The position numbers were made by a program, and so were the translations under genes. This document shows, piece by piece, positions 39,788 to 47,051 of a DNA stretch of 64,000 bases. The notes under the pieces were generated by a model that saw nothing but the letters and a program-made list of their open reading frames with translations, searched no databases and was not told the origin of the DNA. Source of the stretch: Candidatus Peribacteria bacterium RIFOXYB1_FULL_54_35 (GTDB lineage Bacteria; Patescibacteriota; Gracilibacteria; Peribacterales; Peribacteraceae); assembly GCA_001787755.1 (NCBI GenBank), contig MFYJ01000014.1:108252-172251 (forward strand), given 5' to 3'. Each line of letters opens with the position of its first letter. Within the stretch, counting starts at the first letter, position 1.

Positions 39788-40876
39788 CTATCGCTTCACG
39801 CGGGAGCCCGGGCCGGCCATGTACTCCTCGACCATCTCCATGGTCGCCATCGTCGTATCGCCGGCGAACGAGGTGATGAGCGCGCCGTGCGCCCAACCGC
39901 GCAGCACCGCGTCCTCCAGGCTTTTGCCCGTGAGGAGCGAGTAGAAGAAACCAGCGGCAAAGCCGTCTCCTCCGCCGATGCGGTCGAAGACATCGAGTTC
40001 GGCGACCGGAGCCTCCACGAACTTCCCTTCGGCCCAGGCGATGGCCGACCAGCGGTGCTTGAACGGCGTCACCGTCTCGCGCAGCGTGGTCGCAATCACC
40101 CTGAGGTTCGGGTACTTCTTCCGCGCCGCTTCAATCATGGCCCGGAAGACCTGCGTGTCCAGCTTGCCGGCTTTCTCCACGTCGGGCCCTTCAATCCCCA
40201 GGGCTCTCTGCAGATCTTCCTCATTGCCGACCAGCACGTCGAGCATCTTCGCGATTTCGTGGTTGGCTGCCTGCGCCGCCGCCTCCCCGCCGCGCCGTCC
40301 CCACAGGGCCGGGCGCCAGTTGAGGTCGTAGGAGAGCATGGCGCCGTGCTGCTTGGCTTGCTGGAACGCATGGATGGCCAGGTCCGTCGTCTTCTGGCAC
40401 AGGGCGGTGAACAGGCCGCCGCAGTGGAACAGCCGCATGCCGCCCTCGAAGACTCTGTCCCAGTCGAAGTCTTCCGGCACGAGGAGCTGGGCGGCTTCGT
40501 TCGCGCGGTTGTAGCCAACTTTCGGCGGCCGTCCCGGCCAGCCGCGGTCCGAGAACGTCTGCGCGATGTTCGGGCCGTCCATGCCGTTGTGCTCGAACAT
40601 CCTGTAGAACGCCTTCACACCCATCTCGCGGATGCCCTGCTGTGCCCGCACGCCCAGCGGGTGGTTTGGAACCATCGCCGTGACGAATGCGGTATCCAGC
40701 CCGAAGCACCTCGAGAGGTTCGCGATCGGGTTGAATTCCGCGCCGCTCACATGCAGCGCGACGTTCCGGGCTTCACCCCAGGGAGCGTTGCCGGGATCGT
40801 TTCGCACGACGATCGCGCCGAGGGAGGCCGCGTCGAAGCGGGCCCTTTCCAGCATCTCAATTCCCATGTTCTGCAT
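39788..40876 (-). CDS. PfkB-family sugar kinase (KDG kinase-like), probably acquired
   Basis: A 362-residue ribokinase-fold enzyme. ATP/substrate features: LSYDLNWRPALW, VLVGNEEDL and the catalytic-base motif DRIGGGDGFAAGFFY (GGGD in place of the usual GAGD). It most resembles 2-keto-3-deoxygluconate kinases. It has a clear Shine-Dalgarno sequence (AGAGGA, 7 bases before the ATG), unlike most native genes here, and higher GC. The gene sits alone between two ~95-base direct repeats, so it looks inserted. A hairpin GGCG..CGCC around 39687-39712 could terminate it. Confidence 0.88.
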   Translation of the reverse strand: MQNMGIEMLERARFDAASLGAIVVRNDPGNAPWGEARNVALHVSGAEFNPIANLSRCFGLDTAFVTAMVPNHPLGVRAQQGIREMGVKAFYRMFEHNGMDGPNIAQTFSDRGWPGRPPKVGYNRANEAAQLLVPEDFDWDRVFEGGMRLFHCGGLFTALCQKTTDLAIHAFQQAKQHGAMLSYDLNWRPALWGRRGGEAAAQAANHEIAKMLDVLVGNEEDLQRALGIEGPDVEKAGKLDTQVFRAMIEAARKKYPNLRVIATTLRETVTPFKHRWSAIAWAEGKFVEAPVAELDVFDRIGGGDGFAAGFFYSLLTGKSLEDAVLRGWAHGALITSFAGDTTMATMEMVEEYMAGPGSRVKR

Positions 40877-41150
40877 CGTTCGTTCCTCTCATTCTAGGTT
40901 GAGGCCCCTGCGGGAGTGCGGGGCCAAAACAGAAAACACACGTCGTACGCCTTCCAGATGGCATGCGCCGTCCGGGCAACTTCCGGAAACTTCTCCAAAA
41001 AAACTACCGATTCTTTCAATGACCAGTATCCCGCTGGGAAGCGGGATCCGTGCCCTTACTTCCGTTCAGGGCAGGGGGAAAACTCTAAAAGGATTTACAA
41101 AAAAGTAAAGGGAAGGAGGGGGTGTTTCTGGGCATAGCAGAAAAGAGTGG
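40877..41150. other. Noncoding right part of the inserted PfkB segment
   Basis: No ORF. Contains the hairpins GGCCCC..GGGGCC (40903-40925) and ATCCCGC-TGGGAA-GCGGGAT (41028-41047). The kinase Shine-Dalgarno sequence is at its left end; the second direct repeat begins at its right end. Confidence 0.5.
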
Positions 41151-41245
41151 GCAGAAAACAGAAGGCAGAAGTCAGAAAACAGAAGGCAGTGTTTTTTACT
41201 GATTTCTGTCTTCTGACTTCTCAAACGATATCCTTCCTCGTTTCC
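41151..41245. repeat. Direct repeat, copy 2: word array at the RF-like gene stop
   Basis: Almost identical to 39576-39671 over the array part. On the minus strand the gene end GTTTGAGAAGTCAGAAGACAG shows the stop TGA flowing into AAGTCAG/AGAAGACAG words. The preceding bases AGTGGGCAG match the bL28 stop region AGTAGGCAG. Confidence 0.85.
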
Positions 41246-41619
41246 TTGATCTCCCCCCTCAGTCTCTTCTCCTCAAGCATCTTCTCCTTCGCGCGCCTGC
41301 TCCGCCGCTGCTTCTGCCTCTCTACTTTGTGGCGCTTCTTCCCGAGTTCCGACTCCACGCCGCGAAGATGGTCATCTATTTTGAGAATGAGGAGCTCGTA
41401 CGCTTCCTTGCGGTTCTGCTGCAGCCCGCGGTGGTGCTGGTAGCGGACGGTGATGCCGGTGGGGGTATGCGTGAGCTCCACACAATTCGTGGCTTTGTTG
41501 AGATTCTGCCCGCCGTGCCCGTGCCCGCGTGCGTGCTTCTCAGCAATGTCTGAGGGTTGTATCTGCAACTGTGCCGCGAGGAGTTCGATGTGCTCGTGGA
41601 GTTCTACGGGGAAGTTCAT
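41221..41619 (-). CDS. Release-factor-like protein (RF-1 domain, GGQ)
   Basis: 132 residues from ATG 41619. The RF-1 domain has the peptidyl-tRNA hydrolysis motif GHGGQNLNKATN (GGQ at 36-38) followed by VELTHTPTGI, and a basic C-terminal tail (KRRSRRAKEK). It lacks the codon-recognition domains, so it is a stand-alone PCRF/ArfB-like rescue factor for stalled ribosomes rather than RF1/RF2. The longer frame to 41664 is rejected because the ATG at 41619 starts the conserved MNFPVELHEH. Confidence 0.88.
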   Translation of the reverse strand: MNFPVELHEHIELLAAQLQIQPSDIAEKHARGHGHGGQNLNKATNCVELTHTPTGITVRYQHHRGLQQNRKEAYELLILKIDDHLRGVESELGKKRHKVERQKQRRSRRAKEKMLEEKRLRGEIKETRKDIV

Positions 41620-41660
41620 ATGTAATGATTGTAGGGAACCTCTGAAAAACAGCCAAATTG

Positions 41661-41753
41661 TCATGGTGAGGTGCGAGCGGCGTGCATGGTTCGAGGCTTT
41701 TTTGCTGCTGCAAAAAGCACCTCACCATGACACACCGCGAGCCTCGAACCATG
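41661..41753. repeat. Crossing inverted repeats (pseudoknot-like order)
   Basis: Arm a TCATGGTGAGGTGC (41661-41674), arm b CATGGTTCGAGGC (41685-41697), then a' GCACCTCACCATGA (41717-41730) and b' GCCTCGAACCATG (41741-41753). A small hairpin TTTTTGC-TGCT-GCAAAAA lies between b and a'. The order a-b-a'-b' cannot form one nested hairpin. Confidence 0.8.
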
Positions 41754-41794
41754 ACATACTTTCGTGTTTTTCGGAGGTTCCTGAGGTGTCCCCT

Positions 41795-41829
41795 ACAAAA
41801 AAGGGCGCCGCTCGGCGCCCTTATTTTTT
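41795..41829 (-). terminator. Rho-independent terminator of the 41843 gene
   Basis: GGGCGCCG/CGGCGCCC (41803-41820) with an A-run on the plus-strand left side (41797-41802), i.e. a T-tract on the minus strand after the stem. Works for the minus-strand gene ending at 41843; the TTATTTTTT on the other side makes it possibly bidirectional. Confidence 0.85.
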
Positions 41830-41842
41830 ACCGGAGGAATGC

Positions 41843-42436
41843 TTACTTCTTGAGGTTGCGGCTGCGTACGCGCTGGATCGTATTATTCTTGAACCGGAAG
41901 AAATCCCGCGATTCGATGCGGCGTGCAGGACGTTCACGTCCCTGTTGCACGCTGGTCACACTGGCAGCTCCTTCTCCACTGGAGAGAGTGTTTGAGCGCA
42001 CGCGCACACCCGTGCGTGCCCGTCGCACGCACTCACGGTAATCCGGGGATTCTTTATCGAGTGTTTTGCACTGTTGCTTCACGGCTCCCTCTGAGGTGAT
42101 GTTGCGGTTGCCGTACTGCATGCCGCTGCGTATCTGTGGGCGGAGCAGCGGGGTGGAACGGACGCACTCGCTCCTTTTCAGGCCTGTCAGCCCTGCGCAT
42201 CGTTCTTTGATCAGTTGCCCCGTGTTCAGCGGGCCGATGGAATCGGTAACCGTGCCCTCCTCCTCATCATTGTCTGCATCCTCCTCTGTATCAGTATTTT
42301 CTTCTGTCTGTGTTTCATCATCGTCCGTTGTCGTTGTGGTGTCTGCTTCCTGTGCGGTTGCTACAGGGGTGTGCAGTGCAGTTGCTGCGAGCAGGAGCAG
42401 GAACATGCAGAGCGGTGTCAGCATTCGTCTGAACAT
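41843..42436 (-). CDS. Secreted protein with acidic linker, unknown function
   Basis: About 197 residues from ATG 42436. An N-terminal signal peptide (MLTPLCMFLLLLAATAL, then a likely cleavage after VATAQ) is followed by a ~40-residue stretch of Thr, Asp and Glu, a domain with four Cys (ERCAGLTG, SECVRS, QQCKTL, RECVRR), and a basic C-terminus. No family recognised. Classical terminator downstream; TACAAT box (42468-42463) upstream. Confidence 0.7.
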   Translation of the reverse strand: MFRRMLTPLCMFLLLLAATALHTPVATAQEADTTTTTDDDETQTEENTDTEEDADNDEEEGTVTDSIGPLNTGQLIKERCAGLTGLKRSECVRSTPLLRPQIRSGMQYGNRNITSEGAVKQQCKTLDKESPDYRECVRRARTGVRVRSNTLSSGEGAASVTSVQQGRERPARRIESRDFFRFKNNTIQRVRSRNLKK

Positions 42437-42530
42437 AGTCAAAAGGGGAAAAGGTCGGGCTCATTGTACGCACTCTTCCTGAGAATTGCTTTGCGGGAAG
42501 GGCGAAGTTTTTGTCTGGTGTATGTTGTGC

Positions 42531-42827
42531 CTACGCAGGGATGCGCCGAATTTCTTCAGCAGAAATAAATGTCTTCGATGGGGAGAGTTGCATGAAATAG
42601 CGCTTCCTCAAGTCAACAAGTGCCCGGAGCGCTGCTTCTCCCGTCTTATTTTGCGGCAGCCGTGCGCGAAGTGTTTCTGTCTGCATATCTGCAATGGTCA
42701 CGGGTCTGTCTCCCGGGAGCGCATCGTCGCAGGCATGCTGCACTGCAGGATTGGTACCGGTGAGCGCGGGAGCGAGACCGGAAGTTTCCGTGCGGACATA
42801 TGTATCGAAATCTCGGTCGGGATTCAT
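42531..42827 (-). CDS. Hypothetical protein
   Basis: 98 residues from ATG 42827, chosen because a TACTAT box sits 12 bases before it and the longer frame is unconvincing. Soluble, helical, with an ALRALVDLRKRYF segment. No family recognised. Divergent from the 42914 gene. Confidence 0.5.
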   Translation of the reverse strand: MNPDRDFDTYVRTETSGLAPALTGTNPAVQHACDDALPGDRPVTIADMQTETLRARLPQNKTGEAALRALVDLRKRYFMQLSPSKTFISAEEIRRIPA

Positions 42828-42913
42828 AGGAGGTTGATAGTAAACCGGCAGCAGGATTTGTCCAGAAAAACGCTTGCAGATGCGGAGAAAGGAAGGTTGA
42901 ATAGCGCACTTCC

Positions 42914-43267
42914 ATGGAGCAGCGCATGCCAGACACCTGGGGAATCGTGTACGCGGGTCCGTCACTCGGGGCGAACCTTGCGGAGAACTGGCAGGAGGGT
43001 GTACTGGAGTGTGATCACGGGCAGGAGCCGCGCCAGCGCACCGATGCGCTCTTCGATTTTATCGCCGCCCTGCGCGCGCTCGCGCGCGACACCATCTTCT
43101 TCGATGGATTGGATTCCGGTGCCCTCTTGGCCAAGGTCCGCTGCACGCGGGAGGATTTTCGGAGAATGGAGGAGCATTTCATCCGGTGCCCGGGACAGGG
43201 GCATATTGAGGAAAATCATGAGCCGCGTCCGCCTGCATTCCTCTTTGCGTGCGGGGGAGGCGGATGA
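42914..43267 (+). CDS. Hypothetical protein
   Basis: 117 residues, soluble, with a helical middle (TDALFDFIAALRALARD) and a poorly ordered C-terminus. No family recognised. It is the last gene before the planctomycete-like RTX gene, with a GACAGGCTCAG fragment of the dispersed palindrome just behind its stop. Confidence 0.5.
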   Translation: MEQRMPDTWGIVYAGPSLGANLAENWQEGVLECDHGQEPRQRTDALFDFIAALRALARDTIFFDGLDSGALLAKVRCTREDFRRMEEHFIRCPGQGHIEENHEPRPPAFLFACGGGG

Positions 43268-43520
43268 CGCCCGGGACAGGCTCAGAAAGTATCTTATACA
43301 ACAATAAGAAAACTATTGCAAATTTACTGTTCTTTGCGTACTCTTAGCAGTCCGCTCACTGTTTCGGATGATGTTTTGCAGTTTTTGGAGCAGGTGAGCG
43401 TACTCACTTGGTCATTCGAAACAACGGCTCTCTCAATTATTTGGAAAGGAGGTTTTCTGGGAGATCAGGGCGGAAGTATTGTTTGATGGGAAACAAGGAA
43501 TCTAGTTTAGGAGCATGATC
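43268..43520. other. AT-rich leader region of the RTX gene
   Basis: About 250 noncoding bases of lower GC than either side. They contain possible promoter parts and end in AGGAG 7 bases before ATG 43521, one of the few good Shine-Dalgarno sequences in the window. Confidence 0.45.
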
Positions 43521-45017
43521 ATGAGCTTGAATTGGCTGTTGCCGATTCGCGGGCGGCGCAGGAAGAAGTCGCCCAGGCCCACCAGGTGGGCCCAAACGCA
43601 ACTGAGGGTGGAACCCCTAGAGGAGCGAACGCTCCTCTCCGTCGGCGTTGGTCTCTCAGTGAGGAATGGCGTAGCCACTCTCGCTGTGAACGACAACGCT
43701 GCCAATCACGTTGGAGTGGAAAAACCCGACGGGGTGTACCGCTTCAGCGTCGATTCCGGGGTCTGGCAAACCCAGCCGTGGCAGGTCGTGAACAAGGTCG
43801 TCATTACCACCGCCGGTGGTGACGATCAGGTCATTGTCGGAGCTTCCGTCCCGGTGCAGGTGACTGTGAAGGCTGGCAACGGCAACGATGGGGTCTTCGG
43901 ATTCGGTCCGGGGAAGCTCATCGTCTACGGCGGGACTGGCAACGACTGGATCCAGCAGAACGGGACAGGCGTGCTGCTCGCCTACGGCGAAAACGGTCAT
44001 GACACGATCATCGGCGGGCCCAACAATGACATCATCTACGGTGGCAATCACAATGATGTCCTCAAGGGCATGGCCGGCAACGACAAGCTCTACGGCCAGG
44101 GTGGCTTCGACACCATCTACGCCGGAGCCGGCTTCGACTACGTCGACGGCGCGTGTGGCCAGGTGGACGTGTACTACGTCACGCCCGGGCAGGACCGGTG
44201 GGTGCTGGATAACCGCCGCGGTGTCTACGACATCGTGTACCGGTTCGATCCGACCGATGTCGCCCCGCCGTGGACAACCCAGAACGGCACCCTCACCGTG
44301 GACTGGAGGCAGGAAACCTCCGGCGCTGTCATCCGTGCCACCGGTCCCTCGTCCTGGGAAATCCAGTGGAACGGATCGGTCTGGACGCTTACCGGTGTCT
44401 CCCACTTCGTCTTCCACGGGAGCGCCTACGGCGACTCCGTGGATGGTACCCTCTTCCAGGGGACGACGGAGATGTACGGGAACGGTGGCAGCGACACCCT
44501 CAGGGGCGGCCAAGCCCGCGACGTCCTCTTCGGAGGCGACGGGAACGACTGGCTCTACGGGAACGCCGGCAATGACGACCTCACCGGCAACGCCGGCAAC
44601 GACCTCCACGACGGAGGAGCCGGTGCCGACCTGCTCGATGCCATCGACGGTGTCTTTGGCAACGACCCGCTGGTCTTCGATGGCCTGGACACGGTCCTGC
44701 GGGACCCGGGCGGCGTGCTGCCCAACGTTCTCGTGGTCGATGACCACACGGGGGACGTCACGATGCAGTCGTCGGTCATCTCCCTGATGGAAGTGGATAT
44801 GGGTGTTGGCGGGGTGTTCTACTCCGTCTACTACGCCGGGGTCCTCCAGGATCCCCACCCTATCCGCGCCAACGGGGATTACATCGACATCACCGTGGCC
44901 GACACGCTCGGAAATCTCACCTTCTCCAGCGGCCTCGAGACGAAGCTCGTGGCGGCCGGAGTGGAGGTTCGGAAGCACACCGCTCCCGGTGGCGGTGGAA
45001 ACCCCAACTTCGGGTAA
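43521..45017 (+). CDS. Planctomycete-type secreted RTX (haemolysin-type calcium-binding) protein
   Basis: ~498 residues. The start at 43521 fits the Shine-Dalgarno spacing better than the ATG two codons earlier. The N-terminus is basic and has LRVEPLEERTLLS, close to the LEPRxLL sorting motif that marks many planctomycete surface proteins. Two blocks of calcium-binding nonapeptides follow: residues ~120-215 (for example YGGTGNDWI, GGPNNDIIYGG, GMAGNDKLYG) and ~320-380 (FGGDGNDWLYG, GNAGNDDLTG). GC and style differ from neighbours; likely horizontal transfer or, less likely, foreign sequence joined in assembly. Confidence 0.85.
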   Translation: MSLNWLLPIRGRRRKKSPRPTRWAQTQLRVEPLEERTLLSVGVGLSVRNGVATLAVNDNAANHVGVEKPDGVYRFSVDSGVWQTQPWQVVNKVVITTAGGDDQVIVGASVPVQVTVKAGNGNDGVFGFGPGKLIVYGGTGNDWIQQNGTGVLLAYGENGHDTIIGGPNNDIIYGGNHNDVLKGMAGNDKLYGQGGFDTIYAGAGFDYVDGACGQVDVYYVTPGQDRWVLDNRRGVYDIVYRFDPTDVAPPWTTQNGTLTVDWRQETSGAVIRATGPSSWEIQWNGSVWTLTGVSHFVFHGSAYGDSVDGTLFQGTTEMYGNGGSDTLRGGQARDVLFGGDGNDWLYGNAGNDDLTGNAGNDLHDGGAGADLLDAIDGVFGNDPLVFDGLDTVLRDPGGVLPNVLVVDDHTGDVTMQSSVISLMEVDMGVGGVFYSVYYAGVLQDPHPIRANGDYIDITVADTLGNLTFSSGLETKLVAAGVEVRKHTAPGGGGNPNFG

Positions 45018-45120
45018 TGAACCCGAGAGAGCCGTCCAGTACGGATGACCGTCCTAACCGCTCGCCGAGGCACTCTATGCTGAAGCGGGCGGTTTTCTTG
45101 TTGGGAGGCAAAAGCAGTAC

Positions 45121-45144
45121 AAAAAAGACGCCCACGCGGGCGTC
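45121..45144 (-). terminator. Rho-independent terminator of the histone gene
   Basis: GACGCCC/GGGCGTC (45127-45144, loop ACGC) with six A on the plus-strand left (45121-45126), i.e. a T6 tract after the stem on the minus strand, 28 bases after the histone-fold gene stop. Confidence 0.85.
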
Positions 45145-45171
45145 TGTTCTGTTCTTCTTTGAGGAGGAAGA

Positions 45172-45342
45172 CTAAAGGTCGCAGGGGCGAACGGTCTTGC
45201 GGCCATTCTCCTTTGCGCGCTTGACGGCCTTCTTCACGGCTTCCTCGAGCATGGCGCTTGCAGCGTCACCGAGGTCTCCGGAGGACATCATTCCGAGACT
45301 CTTCACGAGTTCCTTGAGTTTGGAAGCAACTACGTAACTCAT
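45172..45342 (-). CDS. Bacterial histone-fold protein (56 residues)
   Basis: The protein starts MSYVVASKLKELVKSLG and ends KRAKENGRKTVRPCDL. It reads as a single minimal histone fold: helix 1 (SKLKELVKSLG), loop 1 with MSSGDL, long helix 2 (~22 residues, rich in Ala/Glu/Lys), then RKTV in loop 2, the same motif as in archaeal histones, and a very short helix 3 (RPCDL). Size and pattern match the small bacterial histones such as Bdellovibrio Bd0055, which bind DNA as dimers and can coat it. It has its own promoter and terminator, consistent with an abundant, separately controlled DNA-binding protein. Confidence 0.85.
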   Translation of the reverse strand: MSYVVASKLKELVKSLGMMSSGDLGDAASAMLEEAVKKAVKRAKENGRKTVRPCDL

Positions 45343-45375
45343 AATGAATAAGGGTAATGAGATAAAACAGAGCGG

Positions 45376-45405
45376 ATTCTAAGGGGATGTCTGCAAGCCA
45401 TGCAA
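45376..45405 (-). promoter_or_regulatory. Promoter of the histone gene
   Basis: Minus strand -35 TTGCAT (45405-45400), 18-base spacer, -10 TAGAAT (45381-45376); start about 45369, leader ~27 bases without a Shine-Dalgarno sequence. Confidence 0.6.
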
Positions 45406-45500
45406 GCAAAATTCCCAAAACCAGAGGCAAAAATGACAGGAAATGTGCAATTGACCGAAGTAGACTTTTGTGTCTGATGAAGGGCGCTCCAATAGCTTTT

Positions 45501-45554
45501 GGAGAGATGGCCGACCCCAAACCAGTCGGTCGCTTCGCTTCCTCCGGTTTGGGG
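45501..45554. repeat. Displaced tRNA-Ser 5' end joined to a palindrome
   Basis: GGAGAGATGGCCGA (45501-45514) is identical to the first 14 bases of tRNA-Ser at 45641. It runs directly into a palindrome CCCCAAACC (45515-45523) / GGTTTGGGG (45546-45554) with a CGCTTCGCTTCC core. Confidence 0.75.
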
Positions 45555-45640
45555 CAAGGTGGTCGCCCCCCTTTGTTCCGCATGCGCGGGACTACGGCGG
45601 GTGAAAGGTTGTTGAAAGTCAACTATGCTATCGTGTCCGC

Positions 45641-45731
45641 GGAGAGATGGCCGAGTGGTCGAAGGCGCGCGACTCGAAATCGCGTAAGTCCCAAAAGGGC
45701 TTCGAGGGTTCGAATCCCTCTCTCTCCGCCA
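45641..45731 (+). tRNA. tRNA-Ser (anticodon CGA), CCA encoded
   Basis: Acceptor GGAGAGA/TCTCTCC, anticodon stem CGCGA/TCGCG with loop CTCGAAA (anticodon CGA), the long variable arm typical of tRNA-Ser (GTCCCAAAAGGGC) and a T arm GAGGG..CCCTC. Discriminator G45728 is followed by an encoded CCA (45729-45731). Confidence 0.95.
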
Positions 45732-45781
45732 GCCTACGGCCGTCTACGGCGGATCTTCGGCTGGCAGACCAGCTCGATTTC

Positions 45782-46868
45782 CTACTGCCTTGCTTCCCGC
45801 TTCAGCTCGGCATCGATGAAACGCCGGAGGTCGCCATCCAGCACTCCTTCCGTATCACTCGTCTCTTCGTCCGTCCGCAGATCTTTCACCATCTGGTACG
45901 GGTGCAACACGTAACTGCGTATCTGCTGCCCGAAGTCGGCGCTCTTCCGCGCGCCTTTCAACTCCTCTTTCTTCTCTGCATCTTCCGCACGCTTCCTCTC
46001 CAGCAATTTGGCAGTGAGAATGTTCATGGCCTGCCGGCGGTTCTGCTGCTGGCTGCGCTCGTTCTGGCACGCGACGACTAACCCGGTCGGAATGTGCGTG
46101 ATGCGCACGGCGGAATCCGTCTTATTCACCTTCTGCCCGCCGGCACCGCTGCTCCTGTAGGTATCCACGCGCAGGTCTTTGGGATCGATCGCCACCTCCG
46201 TCGTTTCCTCGATTTCCGGCAGCACCTCCACGAGCGCGAAACTGGTCTGGCGCAGGTTCTTGGCATTGAACGGGGAGAGCCGCACGAGGCGGTGCGTGCC
46301 GCGCTCACACTTGAGGAGGCCGTATGCCATTGCGCCCTGCACATGCACTGTCACAGATTTAATACCTGCTTCCTGTCCGTCTGTTTTCTCTAAGATATCC
46401 GTTCTCCACTCCTGCCGCTCACAGAACCGTAAGTACATACGGAGCAGCAAGGAAGCCCAGTCCTGCGCTTCCGTTCCTCCCGCACCGCCGCTGATCGTCA
46501 GGTAGCAGTTGCAGGTATCAAACTCGCCGCTCAAGTACAGCTTCGACTCCAGTTCCTCCCAGAGCATCAGCAGCTGCGCGTACTCCTTCTCGATATCACC
46601 CTGGTCGCCCTCGGTGGCTTCTGCAGCGAGCCCGACGAGCATTTCCACATTCTCCGCCAGCGCCTTCACCGGTTCCCACTGCGCCTTGAGCGCTCTGAGC
46701 TTGGCGAAGAGAGCGTTGGCTGCCTGCTGGTCGTTCCAGAAATCGGGAGCCTGCGTCTTTCGTTCCAGTTCGGCGATGGTGTTTGGAACGCCCTTCGACT
46801 CAAAGAGAGTCCTTGCCCGTGTTTACGGCAGAGAGGAGATCCTGCAATTTCTGGAGAAGCTCTTCCAC
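45782..46868 (-). CDS. prfB: Peptide chain release factor 2, programmed +1 frameshift
   Basis: RF2 releases the chain at UGA and UAA. The first ~22 codons (VEELLQKLQDLL onward) run to a TGA at 46802-46800, preceded by CTT: the classical RF2 slip site CTT TGA (46805-46800). An AAGGA lies a few bases upstream. After the +1 shift the frame continues ESKGVPNTIAELE, QAPDFWNDQQAA, and reaches the catalytic SSGAGGQKVNKTDSAVR and the stop at 45782. The stop-recognition (SPF) motif is seen as RLSPFNAKN. Start is placed at GTG 46868 from the expected N-terminal length; no Shine-Dalgarno sequence supports it, so it is uncertain. Confidence 0.9.
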
Positions 46869-46929
46869 GGGGAAGGGAAGGAGGAAATACGAGCCTATTC
46901 TAACCCGTTTTGCAGCTTTTCTCCAGAGC

Positions 46930-46996
46930 ATATCCTCTGGTATGTGGTATGTGGAATGTCGTATGTGGGATTCCGACATACCACATTCCCCATTTA
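46930..46996. repeat. Inverted word array (GTATGTGGAATGTCG)
   Basis: TGGTATGTGGTATGTGGAAT and GTCGTATGTGG face CGACATACCACATTCC. Same word class as 39150 and 55823. It lies between the divergent prfB and 47052 starts. Confidence 0.75.
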
Positions 46997-47007
46997 TTAT
47001 AGAAGAG

Positions 47008-47036
47008 TTGTCCAATAACGCGATTTGCTTTATAAT
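47008..47036 (+). promoter_or_regulatory. Promoter of the 47052 gene pair
   Basis: -35 TTGTCC (47008-47013), exactly 17 bases, consensus -10 TATAAT (47031-47036); leader about 9 bases to ATG 47052. Confidence 0.75.
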
Positions 47037-47051
47037 ATAAGGAAAACTACC

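Noticed and set aside
39576..41245. Composite transposon with IS ends around the kinase
   Set aside because: The flanking repeats are word arrays plus gene-end copies; there is no transposase, no terminal inverted repeat and no short target duplication.
43521..45017. Assembly chimaera as the only explanation of the RTX gene
   Set aside because: Cannot be excluded without reads, but flanking gene order continues normally and no repeat joins the borders; kept as probable transfer.
45266..45622. Hydrophobic 118-codon frame on the minus strand
   Set aside because: It overlaps the histone gene start in another frame and runs through its promoter; the hydrophobicity comes from AT-rich promoter DNA.
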